DNA of 64,000 bases from Candidatus Stoquefichus sp. SB1 (GCF_001244545.1 NZ_LN852695.1:1-64000); one strand, 5' to 3'; positions 22,681 through 31,162 are shown, counted from the first letter of the stretch. Notes: generated from the sequence alone by a model not told the origin. Made by a program: numbers and translations.

Positions 22681-22694
22681 GTTTCAAATGCAAC
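22681..22694. promoter_or_regulatory. Operator copy 3 (DeoR gene promoter)
   Basis: On the minus strand GTTGCATTTGAAAC, one base different from GTTTCATTTGAAAC at 20532. It lies about 40 bases upstream of the regulator's start and suggests autoregulation. Confidence 0.65.
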
Positions 22695-22737
22695 TTTTTA
22701 TTATTTCATTTTATAATCTTTTAAATAAAGAAAAAAA

Positions 22738-22918
22738 GCAATCCGAAGATTACTCTCTTTTAACCTATAATAGATAATCTCTATAATCATAATGTATGTC
22801 TTTATTTTATTTGGCTATAAAATTTTAACGACGATGAATAGGAGTATGAGGATAATTATAGTGATTGACTATTATAATCTTATAAGTTGCAAACGGAAGT
22901 TAGTCAATGCTAACTTAC
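22738..22918 (-). ncRNA. Probable iron-regulated small RNA
   Basis: A complete small transcription unit without a convincing gene: promoter TTGACA-17-TATTAT, predicted start near 22918, and a terminator GTAATC-TTCG-GATTGC followed by seven Ts (22731-22753). The product would be about 180 nt. The 20-bp palindrome AAGTTAG-N6-CTAACTT at its first bases is the same as the one at the feoA promoter, in the same position relative to the -10. Open frames inside are short and lack a well-placed ribosome-binding site. It may be an iron-sparing regulatory RNA like RyhB or FsrA in role. Read-through from feoB is separated by the terminator at 23041. Confidence 0.6.
22897..22916. promoter_or_regulatory. 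DtxR-type iron box at the small-RNA promoter
   Basis: AAGTTAG-TCAATG-CTAACTT, a perfect 7-bp-arm palindrome over the predicted transcription start. TTAG...CTAA half-sites are typical of DtxR/IdeR/MntR-family repressors. Two further copies precede feoA. Confidence 0.7.
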
Positions 22919-22924
22919 ATATTT

Positions 22925-22953
22925 ATAATACTCTTATATTCTAGAATTGTCAA
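22925..22953 (-). promoter_or_regulatory. Promoter of the small RNA
   Basis: Minus strand: -35 TTGACA (22948-22953), 17-base spacer, -10 TATTAT (22925-22930); one mismatch in all from consensus. Confidence 0.8.
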
Positions 22954-23040
22954 TGTTTTTTATACTTATTATACACAGAAATTCTATATTTGAATGATGA
23001 TTAGCTTTTCATATCATCATTATTTTTTTAAAAAAAATAA

Positions 23041-23058
23041 GAGCTAACGATGTAGCTC
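23041..23058 (-). terminator. Terminator of the feo operon
   Basis: GAGCTA / TAGCTC stem, followed on the minus strand by TTATTTTTTTT. It overlaps the end of the Cys-rich FeoB partner gene. Confidence 0.82.
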
Positions 23059-23241
23059 TTTCTTATATTCTTCAAATATCGATTGAGAGTGGTGACATAA
23101 TGATTGACTGCCACAACCACCACAATCTCCACCACATGATTTTCCACTTTTCTTATCCTTTCTTATTATTCTTATGCACTGAATAACTATGAGAATAAGA
23201 ATACATAGGACTATAAATGTTGATAAATTCATCACATTCAC
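23044..23241 (-). CDS. FeoB-associated Cys-rich membrane protein
   Basis: A 65-residue protein: one N-terminal membrane helix (residues 7-26), a basic stretch, then SCGGDCGGCGSQSLCHH with four clustered cysteines and two histidines. This matches the small Cys-rich protein family encoded after feoB in many Firmicutes (Pfam FeoB_associated). It could bind Fe(II) at the inner face of the channel; the role is not established. It starts six bases after feoB. Confidence 0.88.
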   Translation of the reverse strand: MNVMNLSTFIVLCILILIVIQCIRIIRKDKKSGKSCGGDCGGCGSQSLCHHSQSIFEEYKKELHR

Positions 23242-23247
23242 CTTCTT

Positions 23248-25380
23248 TTATGAATTGACAGAATATTGAACTTCTAGTTTTTCTGATGTTTTAACTTTTC
23301 TTAGCAATAAGTAAATAACTGCTATGATGACAATCAACGCAACAACTGTCCAGATTCCAAAAACACCATAAAGAATAAAGTTTCCAATTTGATAAATAAT
23401 CAAAGCAACTGCATATGCAAAGACACATTGATAGATAATCGCAAAAGCTGTCCATTTTCCATTATTCATTTCTCTTTTTATCGCTCCCATAGCTGCAAAA
23501 CATGGAGCACACAACAAGTTAAATGCTAAGAATGAATATGCAGATAAGGCCGTAAAACTCATGGCTAGTGTTCCCCAAATCTCTGTACCATCTTCTGCAA
23601 CTTCCGCAAAACCATACAACTGTCCAAAAGTTGCAACTACATTTTCTTTAGCAACAAGACCAGTTATAGTTGCTACTGCACCTTTCCATTCACCCCAGCC
23701 AAGAGGTGTAAATATCCATGCAAAAGTCTGTCCGATCATCGCTAACAAACTATGATTAATATCTTCAACCATAGCAAAGCCACCATTTTCAAATCCAAAT
23801 GATTGTAAAAACCAAATGACTATAGTCGATAACAAGATAACTGTTCCTGCTTTTTTGATGAAAGACCAGCCTCTTTCCCACATACTTCTTAAAACATTCA
23901 TTACTCTTGGTGCATGATAAGCAGGCATTTCCATAACAAATGGTGCTGGATCACCTACAAACATTTTTGTTTTCTTGAGGATAATACCTGAAATAATAAT
24001 CGCTCCGACACCTAAGAAATAAGCACTTGGTGAAACCCATGATGCACCATTAAATAATGCACCAGCAATCAATGCAATAATAGGCAGTTTTGCTCCACAA
24101 GGGATAAATGTTGTTGTCATGATTGTCATCTTACGATCACGGTCACTTTCAATTGTACGACTTGCCATGATTCCTGGGACCCCACAACCACTACCAATTA
24201 ACATAGGAATAAATGACTTCCCAGACAATCCAAATTTTCTAAAGAGACGATCCATAATAAATGCAACACGTGCCATATAGCCACAATCTTCTAAAATAGC
24301 TAAGAAAATAAATAACACAAGCATCTGTGGAACAAATCCTAATACTGCTCCAACTCCACCAACAATTCCATCAATAATCAAACTCTGTAACCAGGTCGCA
24401 CAATTGATTGCAGTTAAAAAGCCTTCAATAGCTGGTGGAATGATTTCTCCAAAAAGAACATCATTTGTCCAATCTGTTATAAATGTTCCAACTGTTGTGA
24501 CTGATACATAATAAACAATAAACATAACCAATGCAAAGATAGGTAAAGCTAAAATACGATTTGTCACAATTCTATCAATTTTATCAGATGTTGTTAATTG
24601 TTCACGATTAGCTTTTACATAACAGTCTTTCATAATATCCGTAATATAAGTATATCTAGCATCTGTAATAATACTTTCACTATCATCATCCAATTTCTTT
24701 TCAATCTTTTGAATTAAACTTTCATCATCTATATTTATCTTTAATGATGTGATGATTTTATCATCACGTTCAAACAGTTTTACACTATAAAAGAACTTTT
24801 TGTCTTGATCAATGGTTTTAGGTAATAAATATCCAATTTGTTTTAAGACTTCATTAATATCCTTATTATAAATATTTTTAACTTCAAAAGAACAATGAAC
24901 ACTCTCTCTTACCTTTTCCATCACTTTCTCAATCCCTTTATTCTTAAGGGCAGAAATAGGAACAATAGGACATCCTAATCTCTTTGAAAGCTTTTCATAA
25001 TCAATTTTATCACCACGTTTTTCAATAACATCCAACATATTAATAGCAACAACAACGGGTATTCCCAGTTCAAGTAATTGTGTCGTTAAATAAAGATTAC
25101 GCTCCAAATTAGAACCATCAATGATATTTAATATAACATCAACCTTTTCATTTAATAAAAACTCACGAGAAACAACTTCTTCTAATGTATAAGGTGATAA
25201 GGAATAAATCCCAGGCAAATCAGTAATTTTAATATCTTTATCACCTTTATATTTTCCTTCTTTTTTCTCAACTGTAACCCCTGGCCAGTTTCCAACAAAT
25301 TGATTTGCTCCTGTTAAAGCATTAAATAATGTTGTTTTCCCACTATTGGGATTTCCTGCCAATGCAACTTGTATAACCAT
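23248..25380 (-). CDS. feoB: Ferrous iron transporter FeoB
   Basis: A 710-residue Fe(II) importer. The N-terminal G domain has G1 (GNPNSGKTT, from residue 9), G3 (DLPGIYSL) and G4 (NMLD), followed by the GDI region and a membrane domain of two Gate repeats. Length is normal. It is third in the feoA-feoA-feoB order and is followed by the Cys-rich partner. The operon promoter carries two iron-box palindromes, so expression should rise on iron limitation. Fe(II) uptake suits an anaerobe. Confidence 0.97.
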   Translation of the reverse strand: MVIQVALAGNPNSGKTTLFNALTGANQFVGNWPGVTVEKKEGKYKGDKDIKITDLPGIYSLSPYTLEEVVSREFLLNEKVDVILNIIDGSNLERNLYLTTQLLELGIPVVVAINMLDVIEKRGDKIDYEKLSKRLGCPIVPISALKNKGIEKVMEKVRESVHCSFEVKNIYNKDINEVLKQIGYLLPKTIDQDKKFFYSVKLFERDDKIITSLKINIDDESLIQKIEKKLDDDSESIITDARYTYITDIMKDCYVKANREQLTTSDKIDRIVTNRILALPIFALVMFIVYYVSVTTVGTFITDWTNDVLFGEIIPPAIEGFLTAINCATWLQSLIIDGIVGGVGAVLGFVPQMLVLFIFLAILEDCGYMARVAFIMDRLFRKFGLSGKSFIPMLIGSGCGVPGIMASRTIESDRDRKMTIMTTTFIPCGAKLPIIALIAGALFNGASWVSPSAYFLGVGAIIISGIILKKTKMFVGDPAPFVMEMPAYHAPRVMNVLRSMWERGWSFIKKAGTVILLSTIVIWFLQSFGFENGGFAMVEDINHSLLAMIGQTFAWIFTPLGWGEWKGAVATITGLVAKENVVATFGQLYGFAEVAEDGTEIWGTLAMSFTALSAYSFLAFNLLCAPCFAAMGAIKREMNNGKWTAFAIIYQCVFAYAVALIIYQIGNFILYGVFGIWTVVALIVIIAVIYLLLRKVKTSEKLEVQYSVNS

Positions 25381-25434
25381 ACTTTTTCCTCCTATAGTTA
25401 CCCTAAACTAACTCGTTAATATTTTTTAATGCTG

Positions 25435-25653
25435 CTAAAGAACATCAATCATAGCAGCATCTGCTTTTCTTAAAGATAATTCATATCCTCTTACTGTCAC
25501 TTCTATAGGATCACCTAATGGTGCAACTTTTCTAACATAAACCTCAACACCTTTTGTAATTCCCATATCCATGATTCTACGTTTTATAGCTCCTTGACCA
25601 TTTAATTTCTTAACAGTCACGCGACTACCAACTTCAACTTCTTTTAATGTCAT
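25435..25653 (-). CDS. feoA: FeoA domain protein (second copy)
   Basis: A 72-residue SH3-like FeoA protein (TLKEVEVGSRVTVKKL ... IKRRIMDMGITKGVEV ... PLGDPIEVTVRGYELSLRKADA). The PLGDPI motif is the classic FeoA core. FeoA is thought to bind FeoB and modulate transport. Fourteen bases separate it from the other FeoA gene; about 55 bases from feoB. Confidence 0.92.
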   Translation of the reverse strand: MTLKEVEVGSRVTVKKLNGQGAIKRRIMDMGITKGVEVYVRKVAPLGDPIEVTVRGYELSLRKADAAMIDVL

Positions 25654-25667
25654 ATTTATCCCCCCTT

Positions 25668-25880
25668 TTAAATCATAATTTTTTTTGCAAGTTCTTCACT
25701 AATAGCGACTCTAGAATCTTTAATATTGACTATTATACTTCCTTTATTTTTAGTAATGATAGAAACTAAACTCCCTGGAACAAACCCCAGATTTTCAAGA
25801 TGACGTTTTGTTTCATTTCCACCACCTACTTTTTTGATAATATTTTCTTTATTTACATCAGCGAATGTCAATGGCATCAT
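25668..25880 (-). CDS. feoA: FeoA domain protein (first copy)
   Basis: A 70-residue FeoA-like SH3 protein, more divergent than its neighbour: it has NETKRHLENLGFVPGSLVSI and VNIKDSRVAISEELAKKI but not the PLGDPI motif. First gene of the feo operon. Tandem unlike FeoA genes before feoB are common in Firmicutes and may form a mixed regulator of FeoB. Confidence 0.88.
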   Translation of the reverse strand: MMPLTFADVNKENIIKKVGGGNETKRHLENLGFVPGSLVSIITKNKGSIIVNIKDSRVAISEELAKKIMI

Positions 25881-25923
25881 GACTACCTCTCTTTCTTATC
25901 ACTCTATAATACGACCGCTCATC

Positions 25924-25943
25924 AAGTTAGTTTCATCTAACTC
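25924..25943. promoter_or_regulatory. Iron box A in the feo leader
   Basis: AAGTTAG-TTTCAT-CTAACTC, an imperfect copy (last base) of the 20-bp palindrome. Its centre is 34 bp downstream of box B, between the promoter and feoA. Confidence 0.65.
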
Positions 25944-25957
25944 AGTGTTTTAAATAT

Positions 25958-25977
25958 AAGTTAGCATTATCTAACTT
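25958..25977. promoter_or_regulatory. Iron box B at the feo promoter
   Basis: AAGTTAG-CATTAT-CTAACTT, perfect 7-bp arms, directly after the -10 and over the expected transcription start. Same geometry as at the small-RNA promoter. Confidence 0.75.
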
Positions 25978-25984
25978 CATGTTT

Positions 25985-26013
25985 AGAATACTCCTCTTTT
26001 CCCAATTTGTCAA
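25985..26013 (-). promoter_or_regulatory. Promoter of the feo operon
   Basis: Minus strand: -35 TTGACA (26008-26013), 17-base spacer, -10 TATTCT (25985-25990). Confidence 0.8.
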
Positions 26014-26072
26014 TATATAGAAGCAAAAAAATAGATTTATTTTTACAGATATATTATAATAAGTAATTTAAA

Positions 26073-26096
26073 AGATACAGTCATCAAACTGTATCT
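26073..26096 (-). terminator. Terminator of the lipoprotein gene
   Basis: AGATACAGT / ACTGTATCT stem with a 6-base loop, then TTTTAAATT on the minus strand; it overlaps the stop codon. Confidence 0.78.
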
Positions 26097-27027
26097 AAAT
26101 CTGAATTTCAAAAGTATTTCCTTCAACAAACAAATGTATCATTCCTTTTTGTTTGAGAAGATTATTTTTAACTGGCATAGCCAAATACAATGTACGTGTT
26201 TCTAATGACTTAATATGATCTGTTTGTGAAAGTGATTTATGATTCTCACTTTCAATAATAATCTTTGATTTAATTTGTTGATTATCTACTAAATATTCAC
26301 AATAAAGATATTCATTAGGATCTAATGATATATCAGAAGTATTTTTTATATCCACCTGTAAAATAACAAATGTCTCATCATCATGATCTGTTGGTATATA
26401 ACTATAAAAGAAACCTTTATTTGATGGTTCTACTTTATCAGTTTTTAAAATATTGTTTAAAGCAATTTGAGATTGTTGAAGTGTTAAAATATCACCTAAG
26501 GATTTTGTATCATTATTCATAACATGTTGTTCAGTTAAAAATGTATATTGAAAATCATACTGATTTAAAACTTTAAAAATAATCGTTGCCTCTTCTTTAA
26601 TTTGATCATTAGGGACTTCACAATAAAGATGAATATATCTTGTTTCATTTGTTTTAATGGTATCAGTTGTACTCATTTGATTATAATTGATTGTTTCTAC
26701 AACCTGTTTCATCTCATATGATTCTTTATTCACTTCAAAATGACCAGCAAATATATCTTCTAATCTTTTTTCTTTTTTTGATAGATTAATTGTTTTAACC
26801 ACCATATCAATAAAAACATAATTATCTTGACTTGGTTCTATATACTTATATGTCTTATTTTTATTAGATGGTGCAATTTGCTGTGTAACCTCTGTTTTAA
26901 TCAATTCAAACTCTAATTCATCTTGATAAGTATATGCTTTAGATTCCTCAAAATCTGTTATCTCTGTTTGACTCTGGCAACCAAACAAACAGCAAACAAG
27001 AGCTATCAATATTCCTATTTTTTTCAC
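26095..27027 (-). CDS. Lipoprotein with two related Ig-like domains
   Basis: A 310-residue lipoprotein (signal LIALVCCLFGC, lipidated Cys near residue 17). The rest looks like two copies of one domain: both halves share a pattern of YTFIDMVVKTINLS/FVILQVDIKNTSD, a K-type extracellular beta-sandwich, and a TIKTNETRYIHLYCEVPND / HIKSLETRTLYLAMPVKN stretch. This resembles the DUF4352-like antigen fold. The function is unknown. The start is taken as the GTG at 27027, ten bases after AAGGGG; an upstream TTG is too close to that site. A single-gene unit with its own terminator. Confidence 0.7.
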   Translation of the reverse strand: MKKIGILIALVCCLFGCQSQTEITDFEESKAYTYQDELEFELIKTEVTQQIAPSNKNKTYKYIEPSQDNYVFIDMVVKTINLSKKEKRLEDIFAGHFEVNKESYEMKQVVETINYNQMSTTDTIKTNETRYIHLYCEVPNDQIKEEATIIFKVLNQYDFQYTFLTEQHVMNNDTKSLGDILTLQQSQIALNNILKTDKVEPSNKGFFYSYIPTDHDDETFVILQVDIKNTSDISLDPNEYLYCEYLVDNQQIKSKIIIESENHKSLSQTDHIKSLETRTLYLAMPVKNNLLKQKGMIHLFVEGNTFEIQI

Positions 27028-27118
27028 AATTATCAATCCCCTTTTTCTTTATTCTAGCATAATTTACATATAATTCCTATGAAACAATGAATGTCTTTAA
27101 TACTTTCATTCTATATAA

Positions 27119-27172
27119 AAGAACCTCTTCAATTCTGTGTTTATTGTTTTACACTTATCTTGAGAGGTTCTT
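27119..27172 (-). terminator. Terminator after the 67-residue gene
   Basis: AAGAACCTCT / AGAGGTTCTT arms around a 34-base loop, followed on the minus strand by TTATA. The stem is strong, the tail only moderate. Confidence 0.55.
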
Positions 27173-27177
27173 ATCTT

Positions 27178-27381
27178 CTATTTATTTAATTTTCTATTTT
27201 CTTTTAAATCCTTAACTGTCAATATTTCTTTGAGTTCAAAAATGGCAACTTTACATTCTTCATATCTACTTTGATCAATAAATTTTCCTATTTGCCTATA
27301 CATCATTGTTTCTTGTCTTTTATTTTGATATTGTGTTTCATCTTGATTTAAAATTAAATATACAGTATTACTGGACTTCAT
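27178..27381 (-). CDS. Small hypothetical protein
   Basis: A 67-residue hydrophilic protein, rich in K, E and Q, with no signal peptide, membrane helix or motif that I recognise. The ribosome-binding site AAGGAG is seven bases from the ATG, which supports a real gene. It follows the large surface-protein gene, with that gene's terminator between them. Confidence 0.55.
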   Translation of the reverse strand: MKSSNTVYLILNQDETQYQNKRQETMMYRQIGKFIDQSRYEECKVAIFELKEILTVKDLKENRKLNK

Positions 27382-27407
27382 CTTTATTCTCCTTATTTTT
27401 AAGAAAT

Positions 27408-27429
27408 ACCAAGAGATAACTCTCTTGGT
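27408..27429 (-). terminator. Terminator of the large surface-protein gene
   Basis: Perfect ACCAAGAGA / TCTCTTGGT stem with a TAAC loop, then ATTTCTT on the minus strand; seven bases after the stop codon. Confidence 0.78.
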
Positions 27430-27435
27430 ATAATT

Positions 27436-30400
27436 TTAAATGGTCTGCTTTCTTTTTATATAAATATAGCCACCAAGTACTAATGAAGATGATAAAAGCA
27501 TATAAAGAGGCATCATATCTGTATCATCATCTGTTTTGACTGATTTTTTGATCTCATTTGCTTGTTTCAATAATTCCTCATATGTCTTACCGCCTGAATG
27601 AATTAATAACTCATTGATAGCATTCTTTTCTGATTCACTTAATTGATTCCAAACTTCTTGACCAGAAAGAATCTGTGCATAATTAGATTGATTTGCAGTC
27701 TTATAGATATTCCTACTTCTATCACTTACATATTTATCAATAAAATCATTAGCATTTTGTTGAACCATTTTCTTTGCAGTTGCCAACATTTCTTCATATG
27801 TTTGTGTTGCTCCTGCAGCTTTTAACTCGGCATTCACTTTATTTTTTTGTGCTGCTGTTAATGCATTGAAATCCATTTCTCCATTTATAATTTTATCCAA
27901 GTTTTCTCTTGTTACAACTGTAATCAACTCATTTCTTGAATCTGTCATATGTATTTTAAGGAAGCCATCTGCTGTACCTTCTAACATTGCTTTTGCCTTT
28001 GCAAGCATTTCCTCATATGTCTGAGTTGATCCTGATGCTTTTAATTTAGCATTGACTTCATCTTTTTCAGATTGAGTTAAAGTACTATATTCACTTTCTG
28101 CTGATAAAATCGCATCCAATGTCTTTTGATTGACTTCTGTCACGACTTGATTATCAACTGTTAAATAATCCTTAACAAAAGTTGAAGCATTTTCCTTTGC
28201 TAACATATGTGCATCAGCTAACATTTCTTCATATGTTTGAGTCGCTCCTGCAGTTTTTAACTTTGCATTGATTTCTGCTTTCTGAGCATATGTCAAGGCA
28301 TTAAAATCATCTTCTCCTCCTATAATATTATCTAGTGTTGAAATCTTGACTTTCGTGATAATCTCATTATTTTGTGTCATATGATTTTCAATAAAGTGAT
28401 TCGTTGTTTCAGTAAGCATGACTTTCGCTTCAGCAAGCATTTCCTCATATGTCTGAGTTGATCCTGATGCTTTTAATTTGGCATTGACTTCATCTTTTTC
28501 AGATTGAGTTAAAGTACTATATTCACTTTCTGCTGATAAAATCGCATCCAACGTCTTTTGATTGACTTCTGTCACGACTTGATTATCAACTGTTAAATAA
28601 TCCTTAACAAAAGTTGAAGCATTTTCCTTCGCTAACATATGTGCATCAGTCAACATTTCCTCATATGTTTGAGTCGCTCCTGCAGTTTTTAATTTCTTAT
28701 TAATAGCATTCTTTTCAGATTGACTTAACTCACCAAACTCTTTTTCTCCACCTAAGATATTATCTAATGTTGATAATTTGACTTCCGTGATAATATCATT
28801 GTCTTGTGTCATGTGATTCTTAATAAATTTTGTAGAATATTGATCAAGATACTTATCTGCATTATCTAAATAATCCTGATAAGTTGTAAAATTAGATCCA
28901 TCTTTAATAATCTGATCAACAATAGCTTGTTGTTGAACTGTTAAATCCTTCCATGGTTCTTTTCCATTTAAAATCTGATCTACATTTTGACTTGTTGTTT
29001 CTTTATAAATAGGACCATCTTTTTCTTTTCTAATATATTTATTAGCAAACTCTTCACCTATTGCCTGATTTTTTTCATTATCAATAGATGTTTTAGCATT
29101 CTTTTCTAATGTTTCAACATCACTAATACTGTTTGATTGAGTGATAGCATCTTTAGCTTTACCTACTACTTGATCAATTTCTTTATTTAATTTTGTCTTT
29201 TGTGTATCTGATAAATCCAGTTTAGCAATTTCATCTTTTTTTGTTTTAGCATACTGTAAGATATTTTCATTTGCCTTATTCTTTGCGTTTTGTAATTGGG
29301 CAGCTTCTTTTGTTTTTTGACTGCTGCTATCATATGCATTTTTAGCTGTCACTATAGCAGCAGATGACGACGCATCTTCTACTGCTTGTTTTGCTGTTGT
29401 GGATGCAGCATTAATTTGATTTATAAATGATTTCTTTTCACTAGCACTGAGGTTATTAAGTGCATTGATTTCCTCAGTTTTCTTTTTGACATCTAAATCA
29501 ATTTCACTTATCACTTTATTTTTTTCATTCTGTAAAATTGCTGTTTCTTTAGTTTTATTTATACTGTTTGTTAGGTTTGTTTTTATTGAATCAACATCAC
29601 TAGTATTGTCAGCATTACTTATCTGATTCTTAGCAGTTGCTATTGCTTGATCAATATCAGCTATGTATTTATCCTTTTCTGCTTTTGTTAAATATGACAA
29701 AGCATTGATTGCTGCTTTTTGTGTATTTGCATTTGTATCAATGTTATTGAGAGCATCTTGCTTAACTTTCATAAGTTTAGCTTCTGCTAATAACTCAGGA
29801 TAAGTTGTATCTGTTAATCTGTCATTAATTAATTTCTTTTGTCCATCAGTCATTGTATTATACGTTGATTCACCATTAATGATCTGTTGATAATTAGTAG
29901 TCGTTACTTTAGTATATGGAGCAGATTCGCCTCCTAAATAATTATTCATGAAAGCAACTGTTGTATCTATAATGCTATATGTCACTTCCTTTGTTCCACT
30001 ATAATTACCTTGCAATGTCACTTTTGCTTTATATCCACTACCAATCTTTGTTAATTCACCATATGTTATTGTATAATCTTTATCTTTTGTTAATGTTTTT
30101 CCTTCAACAATAACTGTAGGAATAGGAGATACTGCACTACCCGTATATCCATATGCCGTTTTATCCAAAGTTGCATTTATAGCAGCTTCACTTATTGATT
30201 TAGCAACAATTCTAAATTGAGATTCTACAGTTCCACTGTATGGTTTATTAAATGAAATCTGCATTTTTCCTAACCCTACATTAACATTATTTGAATAACT
30301 TATTGTATAATTTGTATTTTCACCAAGAAGAATATTGTTTCCTGTAGAATTGAAAATACTATCACTTCTTAATGAAATCGATGGTTTAGGTACAATAGCG

Positions 30401-30945
30401 CTACCTGTATATGAATATGAAGAACTGATATTACCAATATTTAAATCTTTTAATTGAATAATATTAGGCAAGAAATGGCTTGCCAGATATCCAATAGTAA
30501 TTTCAGTACCACCAGTAGCCATATCAGGTGGATAATGTTGTGTACCTCCACCACAATTCCATTTACTTCCATCCCATTTTGGAGCAAATCCAGCAAAATA
30601 TTGAATATTATTTGTATCAGTTGCAATAACAATAATATATGGAACCTGTGTTGCTATTGTTGTATTAAGTGTCAAAGTTTTGCCACTCACATTCGCTGTT
30701 AATTTTTGATAACTAGCAACAGGGTTACTAGAGTCAAATGCTATATTTGGATTGTCATTGTAATAAACAACTGCACTTCTTAAATTCGCACTATTTATTG
30801 TATTTAACGTTATATTGGCTTTAAGAGTATAAGCAGTATTTGCTTTAACAATATTCATATTCTGTAAGCCAACAGTACCCATTACAAGTACCATTATCAA
30901 AAACATGACTTTTACAAATTTACAAACTTGTTTTTTCTTTTTCAT
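27436..30945 (-). CDS. Large repeat-containing surface protein
   Basis: An 1169-residue secreted protein. Signal peptide (residues 1-35); a region of about 290 residues with two Ig-like/MBG-type beta repeats (YGYTGSAVSPIPTV, YTGSAIVPKPSI); a helical, DUF1542/FIVAR-like coiled region (about 390-640; for example AAINALSYLTKAEKDKYI); then about seven helical repeats of 70-75 residues ending in TYEEMLAxA. The C terminus is SVKTDDDTD, a hydrophobic helix and KRKQTI, an anchor close to a sorting signal but without LPXTG. Two repeat units are almost identical at the DNA level (262 bp, 432 bp apart), which allows length change by recombination. Ribosome-binding site AAAGGA. Probably an adhesin or cell-wall spacer. 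Confidence 0.82.
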   Translation of the reverse strand: MKKKKQVCKFVKVMFLIMVLVMGTVGLQNMNIVKANTAYTLKANITLNTINSANLRSAVVYYNDNPNIAFDSSNPVASYQKLTANVSGKTLTLNTTIATQVPYIIVIATDTNNIQYFAGFAPKWDGSKWNCGGGTQHYPPDMATGGTEITIGYLASHFLPNIIQLKDLNIGNISSSYSYTGSAIVPKPSISLRSDSIFNSTGNNILLGENTNYTISYSNNVNVGLGKMQISFNKPYSGTVESQFRIVAKSISEAAINATLDKTAYGYTGSAVSPIPTVIVEGKTLTKDKDYTITYGELTKIGSGYKAKVTLQGNYSGTKEVTYSIIDTTVAFMNNYLGGESAPYTKVTTTNYQQIINGESTYNTMTDGQKKLINDRLTDTTYPELLAEAKLMKVKQDALNNIDTNANTQKAAINALSYLTKAEKDKYIADIDQAIATAKNQISNADNTSDVDSIKTNLTNSINKTKETAILQNEKNKVISEIDLDVKKKTEEINALNNLSASEKKSFINQINAASTTAKQAVEDASSSAAIVTAKNAYDSSSQKTKEAAQLQNAKNKANENILQYAKTKKDEIAKLDLSDTQKTKLNKEIDQVVGKAKDAITQSNSISDVETLEKNAKTSIDNEKNQAIGEEFANKYIRKEKDGPIYKETTSQNVDQILNGKEPWKDLTVQQQAIVDQIIKDGSNFTTYQDYLDNADKYLDQYSTKFIKNHMTQDNDIITEVKLSTLDNILGGEKEFGELSQSEKNAINKKLKTAGATQTYEEMLTDAHMLAKENASTFVKDYLTVDNQVVTEVNQKTLDAILSAESEYSTLTQSEKDEVNAKLKASGSTQTYEEMLAEAKVMLTETTNHFIENHMTQNNEIITKVKISTLDNIIGGEDDFNALTYAQKAEINAKLKTAGATQTYEEMLADAHMLAKENASTFVKDYLTVDNQVVTEVNQKTLDAILSAESEYSTLTQSEKDEVNAKLKASGSTQTYEEMLAKAKAMLEGTADGFLKIHMTDSRNELITVVTRENLDKIINGEMDFNALTAAQKNKVNAELKAAGATQTYEEMLATAKKMVQQNANDFIDKYVSDRSRNIYKTANQSNYAQILSGQEVWNQLSESEKNAINELLIHSGGKTYEELLKQANEIKKSVKTDDDTDMMPLYMLLSSSLVLGGYIYIKRKQTI
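28001..28262 (-). repeat. Intragenic direct repeat, copy 1
   Basis: About 262 bp, nearly identical to 28433-28694 with only a handful of base differences. The period of 432 bp is 144 codons, in frame. Confidence 0.85.
28433..28694 (-). repeat. Intragenic direct repeat, copy 2
   Basis: Second copy of the repeat at 28001-28262. Recombination between them would delete or duplicate exactly two protein repeats without breaking the frame. Confidence 0.85.
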
Positions 30946-31133
30946 TTTCTTTTTCCTTTCTTGTTATTTTTATAGAATTTAAACAAAATTAACTGATTAT
31001 TTTTTATTCTTCTCATTGATCCCTCCCATATAACCAAATGCGACATAAACATACCAGTTTTCATATATTTATGTACGTAATATCATACTTAAACGGACTT
31101 TGTTCAAAGTTAATTTATAAAGGAAATTGACAT

Positions 31134-31162
31134 AAAAAAACTGATTATTATGCAATAATCAG
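31134..31162 (-). terminator. Orphan terminator
   Basis: Perfect CTGATTATT / AATAATCAG stem with a 4-base loop and seven Ts on the minus strand. No minus-strand gene ends here, so it may close an unseen small RNA or a lost gene. Confidence 0.75.

Noticed and set aside
22846-22944. A 32-codon plus-strand frame after AGGAG
   Set aside because: The site is one base from the ATG, there is no promoter, and it is antisense to the small RNA and its iron box.
27990-28700. CRISPR-like repetition
   Set aside because: The repeats are long, in frame and within one coding gene; no short repeat-spacer array exists anywhere in the window.
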